This document shows, piece after piece, positions 54,435-64,000 of a stretch of DNA of 64,000 nucleotides. The notes beneath the pieces were generated by a model. The model did no database searches. It worked only from the letters and a program-made list of their open reading frames with translations, and was not told the DNA's origin. Every line of letters starts with the position of its first letter. Position 1 is the stretch's first letter. The position numbers were made by a program, and so were the translations under genes. This stretch comes from Paragordius varius (lineage: Eukaryota > Nematomorpha), in contig OZ176052.1 of assembly GCA_964247055.1 (NCBI GenBank), forward strand, positions 9,052,001 through 9,116,000. Reading direction: 5' to 3'.

Positions 54435-57027
54435 ATGAAACCAATCACGGCCTATTTTCAAAAAAAATCTATAAATAATTCGACAAATCTAAGCAGTTTG
54501 AAGTTTAATTCAACCTATGAACCCTCAGAACAACCAACAAAATCCAGTCTTAAATCTGAACGAATTTCACAATTTCTCAAAAAATTTGATTATGAAAAAA
54601 ACGAAGTAGCCCATTTTTCCTTTAAAGATAAGACGCTATCGTCTAATATAATGACATCCTTTACCATTGATTCCATTCCCAAAACTAAAACTTCCCTTAA
54701 TAATATTATGGTGACAAAACAAATACCGTTGTCAAAAAATAAAAATGGAATGATAGTAACTCCGTGGTCAACAAAAAAGCAGAAAAGTAACAAAAACACA
54801 GGTAATCACACCTCAACGTTTTCAAATAAATTTTCCAAAACGGCCAATACAGAATCAACGAGTTTTTCAAATGAACCTATATTTTTGGGTAATTAATTTA
54901 TAATATTAGCTTTAACTGAAGGTAGGGGCCATGCTAAAGGTGAAATAGGCATGGCCTGCATAAATCTTAAGTGCCCAAATCTTATTTTATCTCAATTCCC
55001 TGATAATCCGACATATGTAAAAATAATGGCTAAAATTCAAGTACTCAATCCAATAGAAGTTTAATTAATTTAAAATTAGATAATATTTCCAAACACCGTC
55101 ATCGAAAGGGGAGCAATGAGTGAATTAATGAAGATAATTGTTGCTGATTTTCCCGACATAAATTTGGTGACGATTCAAAGAAAATATTTTAATGATACAC
55201 TTGGATACGATATTATTAAAACATTGAATTTGTTGAATTCCGGTGAGATAGAATTAGAACTAAAAGACAAGTATATTTTAAATATAACTAAAGATATTAT
55301 GCCCTTTCAGCCACATCCGCCTTATTGAAATACATTGAGTGTGTTCATGAGATCAATTATGTAGCGCATAGTCTCCAAGTAATATATGCAAGTTCTGAAA
55401 AAACTATGTTGCTTGGTAAGTTTATTAACTAATTTAAGATTCACAAACGGTCAAACAACTAGAATTGATGGAAAATATAGGCGGAAAATTAAATATGACC
55501 CTGTATGCCTCCCTAAATTTTACAAAAACGAGAAATGGCTCTCGTTTACTTAGAGCCAATATATTACAGGTTAAACTTGATAAATATGATATATAATCAG
55601 TCTTTACTGCAGAAAAATATAGATCTTAAATATAATAATTTTTTATATAGCCGCCAAAAGATGTAGATACAATAAAATTAAGACATGAATGTATTGGGGA
55701 ATTGGTTCAAAATGAAAATTTATTCTACAGCCTGCAAAATCTGCTGTCAAAATTTGATGATTTTGAAAATGCTCTTGCTCTGTGTGGACAAATACCTAAC
55801 AATGTTTAAAAAACTTAATAATATCAAATAGCCAAGCTTAAATTCATCTAATTGGAAAATTGGGGCATTTATTGATTTAGTGCACAATTTAAAACGGTTG
55901 CCGACACTAAAATGTATCATAAACCAATTTAGTAGCCCAATAATGGTTGTTTATTCAAAGGTTTAAACCTTTTTATAAAATTAATATATAGCTTTTGAAT
56001 GAACCGACATACATTGAAATAGAGAAAAAATTAAATGAAGTATTAAGTGTTGAAGAAAAATTTACGAAAAATTCTTTAGAGTTGAGGCATCAAATATGTA
56101 TGGCTGTCAAGGTTGATTATTATGTTAAATAATAAGGCCCCTGAGTTTAGTCTTCTCCAAGCTTCCAGAAAAGTCTACATTGATCTTATGCAAGAACTGT
56201 ACGGTAGTGAATTTATTTATTATTTAGATTTGGAGAATGTGGTACAGAAGAAATATTCCAACAAATTCTCCTTCAAAATAATTTATCATTACAAACGGGG
56301 TCATGTATTTTTCCAAAGTTATCGAAATTTAAATCGTGTCTATAAGAGTAGAACTTTGAATGTAAATAACGAAGAGGAGCAATGTGCTAATGATGATGAA
56401 GAAATTGTAAATGAAACCTTTGCAAGTCAACGCATGACTGAACAAAATTTTCCCAAAGAATTCGTAAAAGTTGTTAAGAGTTGGAAAGGTTTTCATTTAA
56501 CCACATCCAAATTGGTATATTTATTTATTGTTATTTAGGAAGATTGTTTTGAATGGTAATTTTACCCATTTATATGCATGCTAAATATTATAAATTACAT
56601 TTTACTTATCCATTCAGATCGAATAAATAAAGTAGTAACTGATATAGTAACAATGAGTGCCAGGTTTTTTTTACATATATATATATAATAATAAAATGTT
56701 AGCCTTTTAATGGAAACTTACAAAGAAATTAAGGAACAGTTAGGGATGCTATATAAATTAGCAGAATGTCTACCAATGTTGGATATGTTGGTGTCTTTGG
56801 CTAATTATGCATCATTAAATAATGCAGGTATCAATATGTCATGTAAAGTCGATTAGTTTGTCCCGTGCTGACAGAATCTCACATTAGATTGCTTAATAGT
56901 CACCATCCTATCCTAATGAAAAATACAGTAGAAAAGCTAATTCCAAATGATGTGGTATTTACAGAATCATAAAATTACAGGAAATCGATGGATCTCGAAA
57001 ACTGATGGTGCTCACGGGGCCCAATAT

Positions 57028-57095
<68 letters not shown>

Positions 57096-58149
57096 CACTC
57101 AATAATTTGGCGTGCACATTAAAACACTTATATTATCAATTAAGGCCAATTTATTTATTGAGAACAGAACACCAGATGACAAAATTTTCTGCCACTCGAG
57201 TTCTTTGCATTTTATTTAAAAAAATCTTTTTATCCCAACTATAATATTCTTTGCCCATTTATTATTTTTTAAGATACGTTTTAAGAAACAATCCAATTTT
57301 CGGCCATTATAAGCGTATAAGATGTAGCTATTTAAACAACATTATCTGCTATTGTATGTCTATTCCTGAAAATTTTTTGTTTGTAATTTTATGATACGCC
57401 CAAAGAAAATGGTGTGGTTATTAAAATCTGGTTCTTGGATTAACCAAGGCATATTTTGCATGATTTATTAGCGATTTTTAATACCCCTAAATTTGATTTT
57501 GTTTTCTCTTTAATATTGTGATTATTAACAAGAAATCGGATTAAGTCATCTCAATGTCTGCCCCTATTTCTAAGAAAGATTTAAACAAAACCCTTTTATA
57601 TTAAGATGCATTAATAGCGTTTAATTGATGAAAAAAATTATTTTAATTACAAATAAAAAAATTTTTAGTCTGGTAAAACAACGTACCTAAAACAAATTGC
57701 CTTATTAATGATAATGAGTCAAATTGGCTGCTATTTACCCTGTGAAAAAGCTGAAATAAAGATTTTAGATAGAATACTTGGATTCTTTGGGTGCAACGAT
57801 GATTTGGAAAATAATTTTTCAAAACAAATGGTGGAAGTAAATTAACCCTTAATTTTACCATAGTTAAAAAGGTTAAAATTTATATTGCAAAATGCCAACG
57901 AAAATTCATTGATATTGATTGATGAAATGGGTATCGGTAAAATACTCGTTTATAACTAAAGTTTGTTTAAGAATTTTTAAATTTTAATAATATAAAATAT
58001 TAGGGTTGGGTCTGACTGTGATCGTTTAAACAACCATATCATTTTTATGATTTTTTAACACGCCATACGAAATAAATATAAAAAATGGGATAAAAATGCA
58101 AATTTAATGTAAAAAATTTAATGAATATATATTAATTTTATTATTTGTT

Positions 58150-58186
<37 letters not shown>

Positions 58187-59179
58187 AATATTAACACTCT
58201 TCAAAAGCATTTCATTGGTTAAATTTTTATTTTTATACAACTTTTATTTTCCGATTTCAGTATTAATTTAATGGTACCCCGGAGGACTGACTGCATTCCT
58301 AATAATTAGTTAGACCGGTTATTAAATATGACCAGTCAAAGACACAGCCCTAAAAAATATTATATACGGATTATAAAATATATATACATATCTTTCTTTG
58401 TAAATAGCAACTGATGTGAAATTGGGTGCATCCTTAAGTTATGCTGTAAGTGAATGTTTATTGGAAACAAAGGTAAAAATTTATGTAAATGTTTATGAGT
58501 GTTATACGTTTATTGTTACACATTTCAAATTGTTGAACGAATTATCCACGTATTATCCTATGGCACACAAGTATTTCACGGTTAAATACATAGCTTCCAT
58601 TTTAAAATTAATTTGAATGACGATCATTCAACGCAACACATACGTTATGAATACAAAATTGCACCAAATGCATTTGAAAATTATCATTATGGTATGAAAC
58701 TGTTTGATTTCTGTGCATTTCCCAACACAGTCCTGAATCATATTAAAAAAGCCTTTGCTGATATCTGCAAACAACGGGTAGAATTTGGGAAAAATTTATA
58801 ATCAATTCTTAATATTTGTAATTTATTTGTAACTATTAGAAAAATTTTGGCAACAACAGTCGCTCACAATATTTCAATACATCTTACAAATTGGCCAAAG
58901 ATCTTTTCACCAATTTGAAAGGAGAAAGCGAAGATTGGGAAACTTTTTTAAAATATCGGAATCTCTACATCAGAGAATATACTAACTGGTTAAAAACAAT
59001 TCCAAACACCACAAATTTTGGTAAATTTTTTATACAATATTCAAAAATCAGCTCGATATTAATTAAAAAAATATCCAATTTTTCGAAATGTTCTAGGTCC
59101 ACATCTTCAATTTGTCAACGATGATAAAACTTATAATTTAAAACAACCATATTTATTCCCCTATTATGTAAAAAAGTGA
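54435..59179 (+). CDS. MSH4: MSH4, meiotic MutS homologue
   Basis: Pairs with MSH5 in known systems, stabilising meiotic crossover intermediates. Exons: 54435-54888, 54910-55058, 55080-55270, 55294-55415, 55439-55569, 55651-55803, 55832-55960, 55992-56111, 56137-56514, 56543-56555, 56618-56663, 56703-56827, 56857-56954, 56981-57028, 57669-57836, 57864-57936, 58408-58472, 58500-58570, 58594-58777, 58840-59020, 59097-59179. Phases close, giving 993 residues (human 936). Diagnostic blocks: TEGRGHAKGEIGMACINLK, VTIQRKYFNDT, KYYALSATSALLKYIE, LYKLAECLPMLDMLVSLAN, Walker A GPNMSGKTTYLKQIAL across a 640-bp intron, Walker B LILIDEMG, TFIVTHF, and a C-terminal helical region. The N-terminus (MKPITAYFQKK) is a disordered Ser/Lys-rich tail. 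After Walker B the family's GRGT reads GIAT, and the ABC signature before it is shortened. Most introns are 21-40 bp. The last exon is the least certain: a later acceptor gives a longer tail. Confidence 0.95.
57029..57092. repeat. (TA)n microsatellite in an MSH4 intron
   Basis: About 31 TA units start right at the donor (ATG|GTATATAT) of the 640-bp intron that splits Walker A. This is one of the three long MSH4 introns. Confidence 0.95.
58002..58351. mobile_element. Small MITE (family 3) in an MSH4 intron
   Basis: The left end AGGGTTGGGTCTGACTG and the reverse complement of the right end, AGGGCTGTGTCTTTGACTGG, form an imperfect inverted repeat. ACCGGTTATT near the right end matches the ACCGGTTA of the element at 52593-52926. 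It includes a (TA)n tract at 58152-58183 and fills most of the 471-bp intron 57937-58407. Target duplication not clear. Confidence 0.6.
58152..58183. repeat. (TA)n microsatellite
   Basis: Sixteen TA units within the MITE in the intron 57937-58407. Confidence 0.9.
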
Positions 59180-59769
59180 TTGAAATACCAAAAAATGTTT
59201 TATTAATGCAATACATATGGTATACATATGCTAATTGTTTGGTATTTATTTTGAAAGCGGTAACAGGTATGGTTCTATTTATAAACTTTCGAACCCAAAA
59301 CCAAGCCCAAAATTCGGAATATAGTTAGAAAAAGGTTGTAAATTGCCATTGTGATCGAGAAATAACGGGAATTAAAAATTTTTATTGAGATTTTATCAGT
59401 TTGTTACAATGTATGATGGATGGTTTAAATAGATGTAAGGGGAAAACATTATAATAAAAATGGTTGGCAAAAAATTGCTATTTGTACACTATAATAATGA
59501 TTGACAATGATGCATCAATTGTATTTACTCGCTAAGAGGTGGAGAGTGAATTTATTAGCAGTGGTTTTTAATTGTAAACAATGTTGTGTGCTTTAAGACA
59601 ATTTCATGACTCTAATTATTGACTAAATTTTAAAACATACTGGATTAATATATAGTACATTTTTTGGAATTTTTAATTACATGTTTAAATTTGATCTCAA
59701 TCTATATTAAGTTAAATATAATTGTAACAGAACCCTAAATAACATTATAATCACTCTTATTATTTTTAG
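59180..59769. other. MSH4 3' flank or long last intron
   Basis: No exon was recognised in these 590 bases. AATAAA at 59453 could end the shorter MSH4 transcript. If MSH4 instead splices to 59770, this is part of a 749-bp intron (59021-59769) ending in the good acceptor TATTTTTAG. Confidence 0.5.
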
Positions 59770-60362
59770 TTGTTACCAACAATGACTCATTTCAAAATAA
59801 TTTTTCGAAATACATCATGCATAAGATGTCGAATGCAAAAAATCAAAAAGTGCCATCAATTGTATCAAGCAAAGATACAACTCCCGAAATAAGCAGTATA
59901 TCTGAATCCCCTAAAAATACACGAGTTAGCATTGATCCTGAAAAAGGTTCGCCACAATCCCCCTTTGAAACGGAATCGGTATCATCTATTTTACCAACAC
60001 CTAGTAATCTACGAAAAAATTTAGATTGGGGAGATGTGTTTAAACCCAAAGCCCCCTGCAGTAAAATACCTGAAAGTCATTCGGTTAATATGGAAAATGA
60101 TTCCAGCACACCCCCACATACAATTTTGAGCCAAAACACAATGGCAAATAATATAGCATCAAGTATTAATAGCAGCAGTAAATGTTCTGAAAAAAATACA
60201 AGCAAAACCGAATCAGAAAATCCGTATATGGGATGCGCAAATAAAAGGTATAAATGCGATTTTCTTATGCGAAAGTATAAATTGGATGATAGTTTGGACG
60301 ATTTATTGAGTCCTAAAATGCATAGCCCATTAACATCAATGTACAGTCCTGTATTAAGTTAA
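59770..60362 (+). CDS. Ser/Pro-rich exon: alternative MSH4 tail or separate small gene
   Basis: An open frame of 197 codons follows the acceptor TATTTTTAG and ends in SPVLS and a TAA. It joins in phase to the MSH4 donor at 59021 (TTT G|TT GTT), which would make a 1163-residue MSH4. Alternatively an ATG at 59817 would give a free 181-residue protein. It is low in hydrophobics, with many S/T-P sites (TPE, ESPK, GSPQSPF, LPTPS, LSPK, HSPL, YSPV), and has a more structured end around MRKYKLDDSLDDLLSPK. I recognise no domain. Its base composition (far less AT-rich than the flanks) supports true coding sequence. Known MSH4 proteins do not carry such a tail. Confidence 0.6.
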
Positions 60363-60583
60363 AAATTATGATATATTTACGATGCTAAAAAGTACATGAT
60401 TAATATATTTATTTTGATTAATACACAAATTAAATGCTACATATGTTGTTGTAATCCGATAATATTAATAATCTTAAAAATCATACAAATTTTTGTTCAT
60501 TTTATTCCATATATATAATACATTTGTTTATGCCTAAATAATAAATGACTATTTAAAAAGGTTTAATCAGTTTGATATCTGAG

Positions 60584-60773
60584 CTAACTTTTAATTCGAT
60601 TAATATAATTTATAATTTTTTGAGCATTTAATTCCATGTCTTCTGGCGTATTGCTAGGTAATTCTTCAATTATAATATTTGGATTTAGTTGTTTTAGATG
60701 TCGTGCTTCATCAAATATGGTTTGAAAAATTTCGGATTGAACGTTATCTTCCAACTTTTTACCATCGTAACCT
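60584..60773 (-). CDS. AK6: Adenylate kinase 6 (AK6/CINAP/Fap7), last exon, partial
   Basis: Read on the minus strand from an acceptor TTTATAG at 60774-60780, 62 codons run to a TAG at 60584-60586. GYDGKKLEDNVQSEIFQTIF followed by DEA, then EELPSNTPEDMELNAQKIIN, aligns over its whole length with the AK6 C-terminus ([20 protein letters not shown]... [20 protein letters not shown]). AK6 is a small nuclear adenylate kinase/ATPase that helps 40S ribosome maturation. This exon carries the end of the lid/CORE region; the P-loop exons should lie at higher coordinates and were not found, so they may be small or beyond the window. The preceding intron is phase 2, completing the Arg before GYDG. AATAAA on the minus strand lies at 60501-60506. 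The gene converges on the exon ending at 60362. Confidence 0.85.
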
Positions 60774-61644
60774 CTATAAATATATTTATATTAAGTATAA
60801 TAAAAAAGCATATATAATGCAATTTGAAAATAAAAAATGTTTTTTACTTTATAAAAAAGTTATAATTTAATAATGAATTATAAATATTAAAATTAATACT
60901 AATTAGTAAAAAATATGGGACAGACCACACAAATATATATAACACAAAGACCTCATCACTAATAAAAATATCCATATTTATTGGAAGTCCCGAAAAATTT
61001 TATTTAAGTTGAATATTTTTTATAAAATGTTTATGAACATAAAACTATTCTTTTTATTAAAATGTATAAATTCTAATTTTTACCGCTATTATAATATATA
61101 TATATATATATATGTCTGCGTAAATTGGCTAGCAGAAATTGTATTATTTAAAATATATATAACTTCCATTTTTTACCCATCTTCTAAATTTACCCAAGTT
61201 TTGCTATTACCAAACATCGATAATCTAGTAAATGTCAACAAATTCACCTTTTTACTGAAATGGTTTAGATTATTAGTGAGCAGTGAATTGATTAGAACCC
61301 GTTTTTTTTGGTTTAAAATAATTTTTAAGCGCTCTTAAAATTCCAGTTCTAAAAAAAATTTGTTTTTGATTCCAGTTCGATAAAATTTTAAAAAATTTGT
61401 TTCATGTTCCAGTGATATTTGCAAAAAAATGGTACTCTATTGTTTTTCGATAAAATGATGCTGTTGGTCCCGATTTCGTAAATTTTTAAATATTTTCATA
61501 GTATTCATAACCGTAAAAAAAATTTATATAAAAAAACTATAAATTAATGAAATGATGAAAAATAAAAGGATATTGATCAGTTTTTAATTTTAATAAAACG
61601 GTTTTATTGATAATGAAATTATTTGTTACAAAACGAGTAATTAA
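60774..61644. other. Probable AK6 intron, no exon recognised
   Basis: This is AT-rich DNA with a short TA run near 61092-61112. I searched the minus strand for the AK6 motifs that should come before the last exon (HGCDFFPERW, FVLRTDN..LYERL) and did not find them. A patch of TTCCAGTT-type sequence at 61341-61420 may be a worn relative of the family 2 element. Confidence 0.5.
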
Positions 61645-62609
61645 CAGGGCTTGGAACCGGAATCGGATGGAACCGGAACCCGGTTCCTGGGATTTTAATA
61701 AGAACCGGTTCCATTGGGATGGAACCAACGCAGTTCCAGTTCCGCTTCCCGGGAACCACCCCGGTACCGATTCCAAAATTTCAGGAACCGCCCCGGTTCT
61801 ATTTATAAATTTTTAGGAACAAACCCAGTTCCGGTTCCAACCGTTAAGGAACCAACTCGGTTTGGTTAACCCCCCTTAATTACTGGTTCCCATATGATTT
61901 TTATAATAAAAATTTTATTTTATTATTTAAATTTGATTGTACCACTACATATTAAATACTTCAAATTTCAAACATAAAACTAAGCGCCTAATATTATATT
62001 AGCGATACTCTCTCAATTTTGGGTGATTCGCCTGTTCTAAAAAAACTAATTGTTATTCAAGTTTATTTATAATACATATGTTCGTATATATATAAATCCC
62101 CGTTGAAAGGAGTTTTTTCACCCTTAATTTTATTTAGAAAGACCAGAGAAGCAGTTTCACCAGCGTATTGCTTGGTGCAATAATTTTTAAAGTTAAATAA
62201 ATTTTTTTAGATGCCATACTTAGATTAACACTCATTATATACCTTTGTATTTATACATTTTCCTATTATATTTTTATAATTTGTTTCCTTTATTATGCTA
62301 CATTATATTTCTTTCACTATACATTTGGCAATTTATATAATTGTTAATATTTTGGTTGGATTATTATTATAATATTTTTGTAAGAAAATCATTTAATCAA
62401 AAGTCAGGAACCGAAAATGGAACCGGTTCTAAATTTAAACAACCAGTTTCGGAACCGCTAAATTTTTAAAAAACCAACGGGGTTCCCGTTCCAAAATTTC
62501 AGGAACCGCCCGGTTCTATTTAATAATTAAGAACTAACGCGGATCCGGTTCCTCTTGCTCAGGAACCGACCCGGCGGTTTCACTTTTTTTGAACCGGTTT
62601 CAAGCCCTG
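61645..62609. mobile_element. Non-autonomous hAT-type element, family 2 (GGTTCC-rich)
   Basis: It begins CAGGGCTTGGAACCGG and ends CCGGTTTCAAGCCCTG, good inverted ends. The flanks GTAATTAA (61637-61644) and ATAATTAA (62610-62617) match at 7 of 8 places, an 8-bp target duplication as made by hAT transposases. Both ends are packed with GGAACCGG/CCGGTTCC motifs, as in the copy at 29000-29877. The core is AT-rich and non-coding. Open frames at 61537-61816 merely read these repeats. Confidence 0.88.
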
Positions 62610-63380
62610 ATAATTAATATAAAATACAATATTCATGGCTCTTATTAGCTTATATAACTATCAGGCTATTAAAAAATTATCTATTTCGTCACCCTAATGA
62701 AATAAATTTTGATAGGATAAAACTTGTAAGGAAAAGTTGGCGATTTCTTTTAGAGTAATGTGACCAGATATTTAGAACCCTGACGCAGTACAAAATTAAA
62801 ACATACTTTGCCTATTTTTTACACAAGATATTCGGTGTGTTATATTAAATGATATTGTTCGTTACTATTTATAACCTTATTAGAAACAATTAAAAATATC
62901 CAGCAATTAAATTAATAAAAAATTTAATATAAATGTATGTACACATGTTAAATACATGGATATAGATTAATATTATAATGGTATGTTTGTTTTAAAAAAT
63001 GCTAACAAAATTGTCAAAAACAATATTATTACCAAATATATAATAACAAAAATAGAGGGAAACAATATATCAGGTTAAGAAGTTGCTGTGCAGATAAAAT
63101 CCTTCACACACTATCTTATGAAAGTTCTGTTCCATAGCTTTTTGAAAATTTATGAATATTTGACAGCAGTTAAAACTATGCGTTGATGAAAAAAAGATAG
63201 TATTTAAATACCGACTATGCTACAGTGTAAAGTTCAAAAATAAATCAAATAATTCTCGATCTACCCAATCAATGGTAGACACATATAATTATTAATAAAT
63301 AATTATTTTTTTATAATAATAATATCTAAAAAATAATAAATTATATATATTTTTAATTATGTATTTGTCCCAATAGTTTA
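62610..63380. other. Flanking DNA between two transposon relics
   Basis: A segment at 62730-62785 (GGCGATTTCTTTTAGAGTAA then TGACCAGATATTTAGAACCC) resembles the flank of the other family 2 element near 29905-29975. Otherwise AT-rich with no gene seen. Confidence 0.4.
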
Positions 63381-64000
63381 ATGTTTTTGGAAATTTTATA
63401 AAATGCTTCACAATTTTCTTCTGTATTATGTTTGATATTACAATTGCTTTAAAGGTTTCAATTTTGAGTTTCCGTACATATTTTGTTTATCAACGAAAAA
63501 ACCCTTTCGGTGGCCGCATTGGTCCCAGGTAGACACAAAGCTAATTCAATTAAACTTTTTAAATTTTCACACGGTAGATTTTGTGTAAAAAATAGGAAAA
63601 AATTTCTTACCACCTCAAATCAGTATTATCATTTTGAATCCATTCATGTATCTTTTTTTCATCCACGTTTAATTACAAATAACTTATTTCATGAAAAGTT
63701 TAATTTCATTAATAACGCAATTAGAAAATCATTTTCAATTAATGCTAATTCAATATTTTTTCGAACAATCAATCGATTTACGAGAGCCCAATAAAAATGA
63801 TCTGTTTTTCGAATTGCTTTGACCCTCCTGCTAAATAATCATAACAATTCGTATAAAAAAGCTTTTACTTCTTTTATAAATGTATTTCTATTGATCAATC
63901 CATTTTCCTCGAGCTTACTTAAATCTTTGCGAATTATAATGGAAACATAACTTTCATAAGATCGATTTGCGCATTTGTCTTTTAAAGATTTTATTTCTGG
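63381..64000 (-). pseudogene. Decayed hAT transposase, C-terminal part
   Basis: On the minus strand the fragments follow hAT order. At the window edge, 56 open codons run to ...NRNTFIKEVKAFLYELL. Then comes a short piece like YLAGGSKQFEKQIIFIGLS, then WIQNDNTDLRW, and last CENLKSLIELALCLPGTNAA running into TERVFSLINKICTETQN. The LPGTNAATERVFSLINKI block is the C-terminal dimerisation region shared by hAT transposases and ZBED-type host proteins. At least three in-frame stops and frame changes separate the pieces, so it is dead. The N-terminal part, including the DDE core, lies beyond the window. It could be a relative of the source for the non-autonomous hAT elements here, but no shared ends were seen. 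Confidence 0.85.

Noticed and set aside
55271-55310. A 40-bp MSH4 intron ending CCCTTTCAG
   Set aside because: The phases fail at the join. The acceptor at 55293 gives KYYALSATSALLKY, matching the family, with phases in order.
56515-56538. MSH4 intron ending at GTTATTTAG
   Set aside because: It leads to a stop after the next intron. The acceptor at 56542 keeps the frame and matches MSH4.
61160-61260. Upstream AK6 exon on the minus strand
   Set aside because: The translation (LLTFTRLSMFGNSKTW) lacks any AK6 motif.
61537-61816. Pro/Gly-rich frames on both strands
   Set aside because: They read the GGAACCGG clusters of the hAT-type element and are not genes.

Overview
The window is animal DNA: very A+T-rich (roughly three quarters A+T by eye) and gene-poor, with introns throughout. 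The genes point to a bilaterian. There is an ASPP/PPP1R13 gene (PP1-binding motif, ankyrin repeats, SH3), a MYT1/ST18-type CCHHC zinc-finger gene, the meiotic MutS homologue MSH4, and the 3' end of an adenylate kinase 6 gene. I cannot fix the species. Many MSH4 introns are only 21-31 bp. Among animals such lengths are best known from dicyemids, and low gene density also fits that group, so a dicyemid-like or other fast-evolving small lophotrochozoan is my leading guess, held loosely.

Layout. 1-8.0 kb: AT-rich DNA with two copies of one small inverted-repeat transposon and no sure gene. 8.0-16.5 kb: ASPP on the plus strand, 12 exons, N-terminus not located. 16.5-26.8 kb: nothing recognisable. 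26.8-33.4 kb: a repeat island holding a decayed LINE with a small element inside it, a hAT-type non-autonomous element, a hairpin-rich repeat, and a 1.45-kb foldback element whose arms carry 21-bp minisatellites. 33.4-47.6 kb: nothing recognisable. 47.6-53.8 kb: MYT1-like gene, 8 exons, 1179 residues. 54.4-59.2 kb: MSH4, 21 exons, about 993 residues. 59.8-60.4 kb: a serine/proline-rich exon of uncertain ownership. 60.6-60.8 kb: last exon of AK6 on the minus strand, convergent with the genes before it. 61.6-64.0 kb: a second copy of the hAT-type element and a decayed hAT transposase running off the window.

The exon models for ASPP, MYT1 and MSH4 were built by hand from GT-AG sites, frame continuity and family similarity, and reading phase closes at every junction. 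The genes do not form a pathway: ASPP is a PP1/p53-type scaffold, MYT1 a transcriptional regulator, MSH4 a meiotic crossover factor, and AK6 a nuclear adenylate kinase/ribosome-assembly factor. The most unusual things are the MSH4 intron set, beside neighbours with introns of 58 to over 1400 bp, and the foldback element.
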